A program made the translations under genes and the position numbers. Below, piece by piece: positions 54,188 through 62,814 of a DNA stretch of 64,000 nucleotides. This stretch comes from Mucilaginibacter rigui (lineage in GTDB: Bacteria; Bacteroidota; Bacteroidia; Sphingobacteriales; Sphingobacteriaceae). Under the pieces are notes generated by a model that searched no databases, was not told where the DNA came from, and worked only from the letters and a program-made list of their open reading frames with translations. Each line of letters starts with the position of its first letter. Within the stretch, counting starts at the first letter, position 1. The stretch spans positions 1,488,001 to 1,552,000 of the forward strand of contig NZ_JACWMW010000001.1 in NCBI RefSeq assembly GCF_014773275.1, given 5' to 3'.

Positions 54188-55216
54188 TTAGTTTGATGAT
54201 ACATTAACAGTACCGTCTCCGCGTACCTGAACCAATGGGCCACCACCGTTTAATTTGCCTACAATGGCTTCTTTTTCTTTACGGCCGCTAAAATCAGAAT
54301 TGGTAACGTTAAGGCGCACGTTATCGCCGCGCAGGTCAAGGTCTACACCTTGTTTTGGTATTGTAAGGTCAACATGGCCCGAGTTGCCATCAAGCTTAAC
54401 GTATTTGCCTATCTTGTTCATTTGTACATGGATGCCTCCTGCGCTTGTAGAAGCATCAACGCTGCCAGAAATACCGGTAAGATTTACGCTGCCGCCCGAT
54501 GTGCCGGTTACCAGCTCGCCTTCTATATTATTGCCCTTAACACTGCCGCCGCTGGTTTGCGCGTTGATATTGCCGTAAAGGTTTGTTAAACTTAATGAGC
54601 CGCCGCTGGTTTCTAATTTTATAATACCCTGGCAGTCTGCCGCGGTGATACTGCCGCCACTGGTTTCCATATCGATGGATGGCTTTGTGTTTGATACTGT
54701 GATACTGCCGCCGCTGGTTTCTCCTTTTACTGCGCCCATTACCTTATCTACGCTGATACTGCCGCCACTGGTTTCAAAGTTTTGCGTGCCTGTAAGGTTA
54801 TCCAGGTGGATGCTGCCGCCGCTGGTATTGAGGTTGGTAGCAGCCTCCTTATTTACATAAATTTTGAAGCCGATACTTAATGATTTGTTGCCCCAGTTTA
54901 GGCTGCGGCGGGGTTTTGCGGTAGCATGCAATTCCCCATTATGGATGTCAATATTAAGGATGTAATTTTCTTCCAGGCGCTTTTTGATCTCTTCTTTGCT
55001 TAATTCCCCAATCCTGTTGCCGCTTACATAAACATCTATATGTGGCTGTTGTCCGGCTTCGCCGCTCACAGATATACTGCCGCCGCTGGTATTTACAAAT
55101 ACACGCTTAATACCATCGTTAGCTAATGAGCGGGTATAGTATGGTATTTTATTGTCCTGTGCCGATGCAAGGCAAGCGGGTGCTGCCATTAATAATATAA
55201 GAAAGTACTTTTTCAT
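54188..55216 (-). CDS. Exported DUF4097-type protein with eight 18-residue TSGGS repeats
   Basis: A 342-residue protein with signal peptide MKKYFLILLMAAPACLASAQ. A first TSGGS lies at residue 43. From 131 to about 274 there are eight contiguous repeats with an exact 18-residue period: TSGGS at 131, 149, 167, 185, 203, 221 and 239, and TSAGG at 257. This matches the DUF4097 putative-adhesin fold, a right-handed beta-helix-like stack. No transmembrane or lipobox segment is visible beyond the signal, and C15 in the signal is not in a typical lipobox. It lies in the permease unit, 77 nt after P15 and 28 nt before P14, so a role beside these permeases outside the inner membrane is suggested, not shown. 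Confidence 0.88.
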   Translation of the reverse strand: MKKYFLILLMAAPACLASAQDNKIPYYTRSLANDGIKRVFVNTSGGSISVSGEAGQQPHIDVYVSGNRIGELSKEEIKKRLEENYILNIDIHNGELHATAKPRRSLNWGNKSLSIGFKIYVNKEAATNLNTSGGSIHLDNLTGTQNFETSGGSISVDKVMGAVKGETSGGSITVSNTKPSIDMETSGGSITAADCQGIIKLETSGGSLSLTNLYGNINAQTSGGSVKGNNIEGELVTGTSGGSVNLTGISGSVDASTSAGGIHVQMNKIGKYVKLDGNSGHVDLTIPKQGVDLDLRGDNVRLNVTNSDFSGRKEKEAIVGKLNGGGPLVQVRGDGTVNVSSN

Positions 55217-55293
55217 GTTATGTTTGTATTTATAATAAGACCACCTTTATGTGGTATAGGTTGCATGTGTTTTATTTTTGTTTGAGGTTATAG

Positions 55294-57696
55294 TTACTCG
55301 CTTCTTAAGCTTTTTACCGGGTTGGTTAATGCAGCTTTTATTGACTGTAAGCTTACAGTTGCCAGTGCTATTAAAGCAGCGCCGCCACCTGCCAGTAAAA
55401 ATACCCACCAGTTAATACTGATCTTGTAAGCAAAATCCTGCAGCCATTTATCCATGGCAAACCAGGCAATAGGGCTGGCTATAACAATTGCTATAAGTAC
55501 TAACTTCATCAAATCGGTTGATAGCAGTTTTACAATGCTGGTTACACTCGCACCCAATACCTTGCGGATACCAATTTCTTTAACTCGCTGCTCGGCAGTA
55601 AACGTAACCAGGCCAAACAAGCCAAGGCAGGCAATGCTGATGGCCAGTATGGTGAATATCAGCAAAATGGTTCCCTGTTTTTGTTCGGTTTGGTACTGTG
55701 CCGCAAAATTTTGGTCAAGAAAATGAAACTCGGCTTTGTTCTCAATATCAAACCTGCTGTATGTTTTTGAAATATAATCTAAAGATGCCTGTACGTTTCC
55801 CCGGGCAATACGTACATATAAATTGTCCTTATCCTTTGCTTCAGCAGGGAGTTCCATGGTCATGGGGGCAATTTTGTGCTGTAGCGAATAGGTGTTAAAA
55901 TCTTTCACCACACCTACAATAGTTTGGGTAATTACCTTGCCATCCTTATCAACACCGGTGCGTACACGGCGGCCAACCGCGTCTTTCCAGCCCAGTTCTT
56001 TAACCAGGGTTTCGTTCACCAATATAGCATCGGTAACATCACTTGGGCTATTTTTTGCAAAGTTGCGGCCACCTGCCATTTTTATCTGCATAGTGGGGAT
56101 AAAATCCTCGTCTATCTGCAGGTTTTGTACAATCTTCGATTCGGATGTGGGTTTGCCATCGGCGCCCAGGTTAAAATCGCCGCCACCTATGTTGTTATTG
56201 CCTATTGGGTTACCAGCCACGCCTACAGCCTCAATGGCTGGGTTTAGCAATAGCTGTTGTTTTAAAGCATCTACCTTGCCCCTAATATCGCGGTTATTGA
56301 TGTGGAAGGTAAGCGTTTGCGCCTTGTTGAAACCCAGGTCGCGTTTCTGAAAGTAATTTAATTGCTGATAAATGATAAATGAACCGGCTATCATCACTAT
56401 GGTGATCACAAATTGAAACACCACTAACGATTTGCGTAACAAGATGGTTGAGAGCTTGTTACCCAGCTGCCCCTTCATAGCCGGGATAGTTTTAAAGCCC
56501 GAAAGGAACAATGCCGGATAGATACCGCTTAAGATGCCTGCCACTAAGCTAAAGCCAATAAAGGCGATAGTGGTTTTTACCGTACCAAACTGCAGCAACA
56601 CTAAATTTTTGCCCGACAACTGGTTAAACGCCGGCAGTACAAATTGAATAATAGTTGCGGCTAAAACAGTTGAAATAAAGGTTAGCAAAATACACTCGGC
56701 AAAGAACATGATCATGAGCTGCGTCCTGTCAGATCCTATTACCTTGCGCACACCAATTTCTTTAATACGGATAGATGACCGTGCTGTGGTAAGATTTACA
56801 TAGTTGATGATGGCAATAAATAATATCAGTAAAGCTGTAATGCTGAACACATATATGTAGGTGATATTGCCATTTGAGCCCAATTCGTAGCTTAGGTTAG
56901 AGCGCAGGTGAATATCTGTTAAGGGCTGCAATTGCAGCGTAAACTTCATTGGCCCCAAATCGTTTTTAATGTGTTTGTTGAAGAAGTTATCGCCGGCGGC
57001 TTCAATTTTCTTGTAGTCGTTATGATCTTTTAATAGCAAGTAGGTGTATAGGTTTGAATTACCCCAGTTACTGCCATAACCTGCGGTGTAATCGGCCGGT
57101 AAAGCGCGTAATGCTTTAAAAGTGAAATGAGAGTTTACCGGCACATCTGCAATTATGCCGGTTACAGTTGCGGGCTGATCGCCAAGGGTAACGGTTTTAT
57201 TGAGCGCTTCGGCCGCATCGCCAAAAATATTTTCGGCAAGTGTTTTAGTGAGTACAATAGTTTGTGGTTTTACTAAAGCGTCTTTAGCATCGCCGTATAA
57301 AAACTGGTAACTGAATATATTAAAAATGCTGTTATCGGCAAACAGTATGCTGCCTTCGTTGATGGTTTTATCGCCATAAATGATCTTGCTGCCGCCTTCG
57401 GGATCAATCCGGCATGCATCAACCACCTGCGGGAACTCCGATTTTAAAGTTGGCGCGTATGGCGATGAGGTAACCGCCAGGTCGAACTTACCACCATTCC
57501 ACTGCCCGTGCTGCGCAACGCGGAAAATACGGTCGGCTTTGGTATTATAGCGGTCATAGCTCAACTCGTCGGTAACGTATAGGGTAATCAGCCAAAAAGC
57601 CGCTATACCCATAGCCAGCCCGAATATATTGATGAATGAGAATGATCTATGTTTTTGCAGGTTTCTCCACGCTATTTTGAAATAATTTCTGATCAT
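55294..57696 (-). CDS. P15: MacB/FtsX-type ABC permease (800 aa), first gene of its unit
   Basis: I chose ATG 57696 (MIRNYFKIAWRNLQKHR), since a start at 57738 would place translation inside the promoter region. The first half reads NLTTARSSIRIKEIGVRKVIGS and lies after IAIINYVN, while most copies have ACINF; the second is KEIGIRKVLGA. The last loop YKISINWWVF and AGGGAALIALATVSLQSIK are close to those of P18. A regulon promoter lies directly upstream. The unit P15, repeat protein, P14, P13, P12, P11, P10 spans about 16 kb to the terminator at 41742-41773. Confidence 0.93.
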   Translation of the reverse strand: MIRNYFKIAWRNLQKHRSFSFINIFGLAMGIAAFWLITLYVTDELSYDRYNTKADRIFRVAQHGQWNGGKFDLAVTSSPYAPTLKSEFPQVVDACRIDPEGGSKIIYGDKTINEGSILFADNSIFNIFSYQFLYGDAKDALVKPQTIVLTKTLAENIFGDAAEALNKTVTLGDQPATVTGIIADVPVNSHFTFKALRALPADYTAGYGSNWGNSNLYTYLLLKDHNDYKKIEAAGDNFFNKHIKNDLGPMKFTLQLQPLTDIHLRSNLSYELGSNGNITYIYVFSITALLILFIAIINYVNLTTARSSIRIKEIGVRKVIGSDRTQLMIMFFAECILLTFISTVLAATIIQFVLPAFNQLSGKNLVLLQFGTVKTTIAFIGFSLVAGILSGIYPALFLSGFKTIPAMKGQLGNKLSTILLRKSLVVFQFVITIVMIAGSFIIYQQLNYFQKRDLGFNKAQTLTFHINNRDIRGKVDALKQQLLLNPAIEAVGVAGNPIGNNNIGGGDFNLGADGKPTSESKIVQNLQIDEDFIPTMQIKMAGGRNFAKNSPSDVTDAILVNETLVKELGWKDAVGRRVRTGVDKDGKVITQTIVGVVKDFNTYSLQHKIAPMTMELPAEAKDKDNLYVRIARGNVQASLDYISKTYSRFDIENKAEFHFLDQNFAAQYQTEQKQGTILLIFTILAISIACLGLFGLVTFTAEQRVKEIGIRKVLGASVTSIVKLLSTDLMKLVLIAIVIASPIAWFAMDKWLQDFAYKISINWWVFLLAGGGAALIALATVSLQSIKAALTNPVKSLRSE

Positions 57697-57722
57697 GGCG
57701 ATTATTGTTTGATACAATAAAC

Positions 57723-57830
57723 TTAAAACAAATGCCACATATATAAATAATTGATTATTAATTATTTATATATGTGGCAGCCATAACAATGCGTACGCAA
57801 GCGTAACAGTATGTGTTCGGTTATGATACA
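57723..57830 (-). promoter_or_regulatory. Regulon promoter before P15 (double operator plus TGGCAT element)
   Basis: On the minus strand: site 1 TGTATCATAACCGAACACA (57812-57830), site 2 TGTTACGCTTGCGTACGCA (57790-57808) starting 22 nt later and containing the palindrome TGCGTACGCA, then 52 nt to TGGCATTTGTTTTAA (57723-57737). The -24-like half is good; the -12 half reads TTAA and is weak. The predicted transcript start is about 15 nt before the ATG at 57696. Confidence 0.75.
57734..57778. repeat. Perfect 19-bp inverted repeat at the P15 promoter
   Basis: Arms at 57734-57752 and 57760-57778 (outer ends GCCACATATA and TATATGTGGC) are exact reverse complements with a 7-nt loop. The minus-strand downstream end contains the TGGC of the -24-like element. 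Loop length and position match the 17-bp repeat before P7, although the arm sequences differ. Confidence 0.75.
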
Positions 57831-57846
57831 GTATTGTAAAGACATA

Positions 57847-57930
57847 AGAGTAAAGAGTAAAGAGTAAAGAGTAAAGAGTAAAGAATCAAGAGCCAAGACA
57901 GAGGTATTTTTTTGTCTTGGCTCTTGATTC
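57847..57930. repeat. Five-unit AGAGTAA heptad tandem and 18-bp inverted repeat
   Basis: AGAGTAA is repeated five times in a row (57847-57881). It runs into AGAATCA and then a perfect 18-bp inverted repeat: GAATCAAGAGCCAAGACA at 57883-57900 and its complement at 57913-57930, with a 12-nt loop. It is the most regular member of the family also seen at 397-492, 1689-1794 and 39179-39242. It sits between the P16 stop codon and the P15 operators. Confidence 0.75.
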
Positions 57931-57945
57931 TAATATCTCTTGTCT

Positions 57946-60351
57946 CTATTCCGACCGTAAACTCTTTACCGGGTTGGCTACAGCTGCCTTAATAGCCTGG
58001 AAACTTACGGTGATAAAGGCTATCATTACAGATATTATACCTGCCAGTATAAACACCCACCATTGCAGCTCAACGCGGTAGGCAAAGTTTTGCAGCCATA
58101 TATTCATTAGCCACCATGCAAGTGGTGACGCTATAACCAGGGCCACAATTACCAATACAACAAAATCTACTGATAAAAGCGATACAATGCCCGATACTGT
58201 AGCTCCCAATACTTTACGGATGCCTATCTCCTTCCCGCGCTGCTCGGCAGTAAAAGCAGCCAGGCCAAATAAGCCCAGGCAAGAAATAATTACAGCGATT
58301 ATGGCAAATACCGACATTAAGCCCGATGATTTAGCATCACTTCGATACATGTTATCAAACTCCTGATCGACAAACTTATATGAAAATGGTTCTCCCGGAA
58401 AGTTTTCCTTCCATATTGCTTCTGCTGCTGTAATAGCATCCCTTTGTTTATGGGCGGCTACCTTTACCTGGATATTTGTACACCATTCATCTGCGCTTTT
58501 TATAACCAGCGGGGTTATTTTTTCATGGAAGCTGCGGAAGTTAAAATCCTTAACAATACCTATTACACGCCCTGTATCGCCTTGCGCTATAAAACGCTGG
58601 CCTATATAGGGTTTGTGCAGGTTAAACTCGCGCGCAGCGGTCTCGTTCAATATAACATTGTGTTTATCTGAATTACCCTGCAAAAACCATCTGCCCATGG
58701 CCATTTTAAGGTTTACAATATTTGTATAATCATAATCAACACTCATAAATGTAATGGGTGGCACAAAGTCCGCCGGGCGACCATCCCAATCGTTACTGCT
58801 GCCTGATGATGAGCTATTATTGTTAAGTACCGATTCAAAATTAGTGAGCGAGACAGACTCAATAGCGGCTTGCGATAACAGGCTTTGTTTAATGGTGGTC
58901 ATAAAGGTTGCCCGTTGCTTATCGTTAAATTTTTTTATCAGGTTGTATGACACATCGAATGACATTACCTGTTCGCGGTTATACCCCTGGTTATGGTTAC
59001 GGATAAATGCTAACTGGCGATATATGGTTATTACACCAACAATTAAAAATATCGAAAACGTAAATTGTACAACAACCAGGGCTTTGCGCAGCGCTACATC
59101 TTTTAAACGCAGCACACTTGTGCCCCTAAAAGTATTTAAGGGCTTAAATGACGATAATAGTAAAGCCGGATAAATACTATTTAAAACAATTGTACCAAGC
59201 AGCGTAGCCAGCAATATTATCCATAAATAACCGGAGGTTACCGATAACGAAAAGTTGCGATCAGTAAAGCTGTTGAATGATGGCAGGCATGCTGTTACAA
59301 TAATTATAGTTAATACAAGTGCCATAACGCTCACCAATGCCGACTCGGCTACAAACTGCATAAAAAGCTGTGACCTATCGGCTCCAACAATTTTTTTAAC
59401 GCTCACCTCTTTTGCCCTTAAACTTGCACGTGCCGTTGTAAGGTTGACATAATTGATGCAGGCTATAAGCAATAATAGCACACCAAGAATAACAAATATG
59501 TAAACTACTTTTTTATCGCCGTGTATAATGCTTGAATGTTGCAGGTCATTTTCAAAATGGAGTGAAGTTAAAGGCGTTAAACCAATCTCAAGGTTCTTTT
59601 CCTTGCGGTTGGCTTCGAGTATGCCTTTAATTTTGCCGGAAACCGTTTTAAGGTTTGTGCCCGGGCGTATTTTTAAAAAGGTAAGGTAATTAAAATTACC
59701 CCATTGTAGCATGTTCTTGCGCCCATTAGCATCCATAAACCTTGCAGCAACCGGGATGTAAGCATCAAACTTAAAACTTGAATTTGCAGGGGCATCTTTT
59801 ATAATGGCCTGCACCTGGTAGTTGTTAGAATCTATTTTGATGGTCTTGCCTATCGCATCCTGGTTAGCAAAATATTTTTTCGCTTTGCTTTCTGACAATA
59901 TGATACTAAAAGGGTGCTGATTAAATGCAGCAGTGTTACCGCTTACAAAATCGCTTTTAAATATATCAAACCATTTCTCATCAACATAAGCCGCTTTTTC
60001 TTCCGGGAAAAACTCACCATTAATGTTAAAATAAACAGGCTCATAAGTTACCGGCATTATACGGGCTACCGTTTCTACCTCGGGCAATTGTTTTTTAACC
60101 GCCTCCCCAACCTGATAAGGCGAAGTTTCCCATATCCAGGTAGTGGTTTTATCTAACGACAGATAGTTTTTTATCCGGAAGATATTAGCGGCATCGGGCA
60201 CGTGCTTATCAAAGCTTAATTCGTTTTGTACCCATATAAATATGAGCACTGCAGCAGCCATACCAACAGATAAGCCGGCTATATTAATAAAACCGGTTAC
60301 CCTGTGTTTCCAAAAATTCCTCCACGCGTGTTTGAAGTGGTTTTTTAGCAT
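57946..60351 (-). CDS. P16: MacB/FtsX-type ABC permease (801 aa), with diverged first coupling helix
   Basis: I chose ATG 60351 (MLKNHFKHAWRNFWKHR) by comparison with the other copies; an upstream start at 60387 would add 12 residues of unlike sequence. The first coupling helix reads KEVSVKKIVGA, in which Gly is Ser and Arg is Lys; with P8 it is one of the two most altered. The second half is the standard KEIGIRKVLGA after AEQRG. The last loop is YRVELQWWVF. A 249-nt gap with repeats and the P15 promoter follows it. The end is NPVKSLRSE. Confidence 0.93.
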   Translation of the reverse strand: MLKNHFKHAWRNFWKHRVTGFINIAGLSVGMAAAVLIFIWVQNELSFDKHVPDAANIFRIKNYLSLDKTTTWIWETSPYQVGEAVKKQLPEVETVARIMPVTYEPVYFNINGEFFPEEKAAYVDEKWFDIFKSDFVSGNTAAFNQHPFSIILSESKAKKYFANQDAIGKTIKIDSNNYQVQAIIKDAPANSSFKFDAYIPVAARFMDANGRKNMLQWGNFNYLTFLKIRPGTNLKTVSGKIKGILEANRKEKNLEIGLTPLTSLHFENDLQHSSIIHGDKKVVYIFVILGVLLLLIACINYVNLTTARASLRAKEVSVKKIVGADRSQLFMQFVAESALVSVMALVLTIIIVTACLPSFNSFTDRNFSLSVTSGYLWIILLATLLGTIVLNSIYPALLLSSFKPLNTFRGTSVLRLKDVALRKALVVVQFTFSIFLIVGVITIYRQLAFIRNHNQGYNREQVMSFDVSYNLIKKFNDKQRATFMTTIKQSLLSQAAIESVSLTNFESVLNNNSSSSGSSNDWDGRPADFVPPITFMSVDYDYTNIVNLKMAMGRWFLQGNSDKHNVILNETAAREFNLHKPYIGQRFIAQGDTGRVIGIVKDFNFRSFHEKITPLVIKSADEWCTNIQVKVAAHKQRDAITAAEAIWKENFPGEPFSYKFVDQEFDNMYRSDAKSSGLMSVFAIIAVIISCLGLFGLAAFTAEQRGKEIGIRKVLGATVSGIVSLLSVDFVVLVIVALVIASPLAWWLMNIWLQNFAYRVELQWWVFILAGIISVMIAFITVSFQAIKAAVANPVKSLRSE

Positions 60352-60379
60352 ATAGTTTTCAGTTAATAGTTTCATATTA

Positions 60380-60416
60380 ATGTCCATAGGCGATAGATTA
60401 CTATCGACAATGGACT
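60380..60416. promoter_or_regulatory. Imperfect hairpin between P17 and P16
   Basis: GTCCAT with GCGATAG on the left pairs with CTATCG and AATGGAC on the right around a short ATTA loop, with a few unpaired bases. It lies in the 74-nt gap upstream of the P16 start. It has no T run, so it may be an mRNA-processing or stability hairpin rather than a terminator. Confidence 0.4.
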
Positions 60417-60425
60417 ATCAGGCAA

Positions 60426-62780
60426 TTATTCGCTGCGCAAGCTTTTAACCGGGTTTGCCGTAGCTGCCCGCATGGTATTAAGGCTTACTACTATCAGCGT
60501 TAAAAATAATATCAATGCCCCTACAGCTGCAAATAGCCAAATACTAATAGTAATATGATAGGCATACTTTTGCAGCCAGTTATTCATTAAATACCAGGTT
60601 AAAGGCACTGCTATTAAAAAGGCTATGGCAACCAGCTTTAAAAACTCAGTTGATATGAGCATTAACAGTTGCTGTACAGTTGCCCCCATTACTTTACGTA
60701 CACCTATCTCGCGGAAACGTTTCTCGATAGTAAAAGATGCCAGCCCTGCCAGCCCTATACAGCATATAAATATGGCCAGCCCCGCAAAGATGTTGGTAAT
60801 GCGACTGATCAACTCTTCGGTAACAAACTTTTTGCCGAATTCCTGGTCTACAAAGCGGTATTCAAATAAATTTTGCGGGTTATATTTTTTGAAAATGGGT
60901 TCCATCGCCTTAATACCGGCCTGCGGGTTTATACCATCTTTAAACCGTACGTTAACCATGCTTGAACTATTTGGGTCGTAATAGATCATCAACGGCTCTA
61001 CCGGGTCATACGGCGATGCCATAACCACATTGTCTATCACCCCTGCAACGGTATATTTTTTACCATAGCGCATTTCCATACCTACCGGGTTCTTTAACTT
61101 CATGGCTTCCACTGCGGCTTTATTCAGCAACATCACTGCCGAATCGCCGGGCGTTTGCTTAAAGTCGCGGCCTTGTATTATTTTAATACCCATGGTTTTT
61201 GTAAAATCAACATCGGCATTTAGGCCCGAAAATATAATATCGCCGTTGGCCGCTTTCCCGTCGTAATCTGGCGAGCCCGACTTCCACCAGATCTCTGTTA
61301 TGGGTGATGATGTGCGGGTTACTGCGCTTACCAGGTTTGTGTTAAGCAGGTCCTGCTTAATGGCGGCATAACTTTTATCAATATCGTTTGATGATGGCAC
61401 CATAACCAGGTTATTGGGATTGTACCCAATGCTGCGATCTTTGATATGCTGTATTTGCTGATAAACAATAATGGTGGCTGATATGAGCAGTATCGACATT
61501 ACAAACTGCCCAACCACCAGTATGCGCCTTGGTAATACGGCTGCTTTACCGGCGGCAAACGTGCCTTTTAACACCTTAACCGGGTTAAATGATGATAGGT
61601 ACAGAGCGGGGTAACTGCCCGCTACAATGCCTGTAAACAGGATAATAGCGATAGACCCTAAAACAAAAAATGGCTCAATAATATTCAGGTGCAGGTTCTT
61701 GTTCACTAATGAATTAAATAGCGGCATCATTAAATACACCGTTATTACCGATAGTACAAATGCGATGAGCGCCAATATGATAGATTCAAAGAAGAACTGA
61801 GTGATAAGCTGTTTTTTGTCAGACCCTAAAGTTTTACGGATGCCTACCTCCTTGGCGCGTTTCTCTGAGCGGGCTGTACTCAGGTTCATGAAATTTACGC
61901 AGGCAATAAGCAATATAATAATGGCTATGATGGTAAACATGCGTACATACTCTATCATCCCCCCTACGTTTTTGCCATCCTTCCATTCGCTGTATAAGTG
62001 CCACTTATTCATGGGGAAGGTATAGTAAGTACTTATTTTGTCGCCCTTAGAATGGTCGTGTTTTACCTTATCGATATATTTATCAATTGCAGCCATGTTG
62101 GCGTTAGGTGTGGTTTGCACAAATACGTTATGCGACGAGCCACCCCACTCTTTCATGCGGTTTTTTACATAATCTGATGTGTAATCAAACGGCTCGATAA
62201 AATCAAATTTAAAGGTAGAGTTGCCCGGAGGATCGGCTAAAACGGCAGCTATCTTAAAACTTTGCTGGTTATCTAACCTTACCATTTTATTCATCGGCTC
62301 ATCGTTGCCAAAAAATGCTTTAGCGGCCGACTCTGTTATGATGATGGATTTTGGATCTTTTAAAGCTTCGGTAGGGTTACCTTTAAGTACTTTAAAGGTA
62401 AAAATGTTAAAAAACTGCTCGCTCGCAACGTAAAGGTCTTTTTTAAGTTTAATATTATTGTACTCCACCAGGTGCGATTCCTGGTGCGAGGTAACCACTG
62501 TCCTCAATATTTGCGGGTTACCGCCCTCCAGTGTTTTAGCCAGTGGCAGCACCATATTGGGGTCGGTAAAGATGGTGGGCTTAAAATCGCGCGTAGCCAT
62601 TACCTGGTAAATATTGTTGTGATTGGTGTGGAACTTATCAAAGGCCACCTCATCCTTCACCCATAAAAAAATGAAGATAGTACAGGTCATACCAATAGTA
62701 AGGCCCAGTATGTTGGTTACCGAAAAGCCCTTGTTCCTGATCAGGTTTCTCCAGGCAATTTTTACATAGTTTTTGATCAT
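60426..62780 (-). CDS. P17: MacB/FtsX-type ABC permease (784 aa), shortest full-length copy
   Basis: Starts MIKNYVKIAWRNLIRNK. The first coupling helix is KEVGIRKTLGS and the second REIGVRKVMGA; between them the helix reads IFICCIGLAGLASFTIEKRF, unlike the usual CLGLFGLAAFSAEQRT. Grouped with P11 and P14 by HLYSEWKDGK followed by GGMIEYVRMF. The last loop is YHITISIWLF, and ALNTMRAATANPVKS is the most diverged tail before the common end. It lies 34 nt after P18 and 74 nt before P16. Confidence 0.93.
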   Translation of the reverse strand: MIKNYVKIAWRNLIRNKGFSVTNILGLTIGMTCTIFIFLWVKDEVAFDKFHTNHNNIYQVMATRDFKPTIFTDPNMVLPLAKTLEGGNPQILRTVVTSHQESHLVEYNNIKLKKDLYVASEQFFNIFTFKVLKGNPTEALKDPKSIIITESAAKAFFGNDEPMNKMVRLDNQQSFKIAAVLADPPGNSTFKFDFIEPFDYTSDYVKNRMKEWGGSSHNVFVQTTPNANMAAIDKYIDKVKHDHSKGDKISTYYTFPMNKWHLYSEWKDGKNVGGMIEYVRMFTIIAIIILLIACVNFMNLSTARSEKRAKEVGIRKTLGSDKKQLITQFFFESIILALIAFVLSVITVYLMMPLFNSLVNKNLHLNIIEPFFVLGSIAIILFTGIVAGSYPALYLSSFNPVKVLKGTFAAGKAAVLPRRILVVGQFVMSILLISATIIVYQQIQHIKDRSIGYNPNNLVMVPSSNDIDKSYAAIKQDLLNTNLVSAVTRTSSPITEIWWKSGSPDYDGKAANGDIIFSGLNADVDFTKTMGIKIIQGRDFKQTPGDSAVMLLNKAAVEAMKLKNPVGMEMRYGKKYTVAGVIDNVVMASPYDPVEPLMIYYDPNSSSMVNVRFKDGINPQAGIKAMEPIFKKYNPQNLFEYRFVDQEFGKKFVTEELISRITNIFAGLAIFICCIGLAGLASFTIEKRFREIGVRKVMGATVQQLLMLISTEFLKLVAIAFLIAVPLTWYLMNNWLQKYAYHITISIWLFAAVGALILFLTLIVVSLNTMRAATANPVKSLRSE

Positions 62781-62814
62781 TGTGATAAGTTTTAGGTCGT
62801 CCTATTTTACCATT

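Noticed and set aside
54160..54246. N-terminal extension of P14 overlapping the TSGGS-repeat gene
   Set aside because: The extra residues resemble no paralogue, while MFKNYLKIAWRN at 54159 aligns with all other starts. The same reasoning was applied to P15 (57738) and P16 (60387).
54540..54830. Recurrent CCGCCGCTGGTTTC words that look like a CRISPR or DNA tandem repeat
   Set aside because: They encode the in-frame 18-residue TSGGS repeats (54-nt period) of an exported protein, with no spacer-like unique sequences or cas genes.
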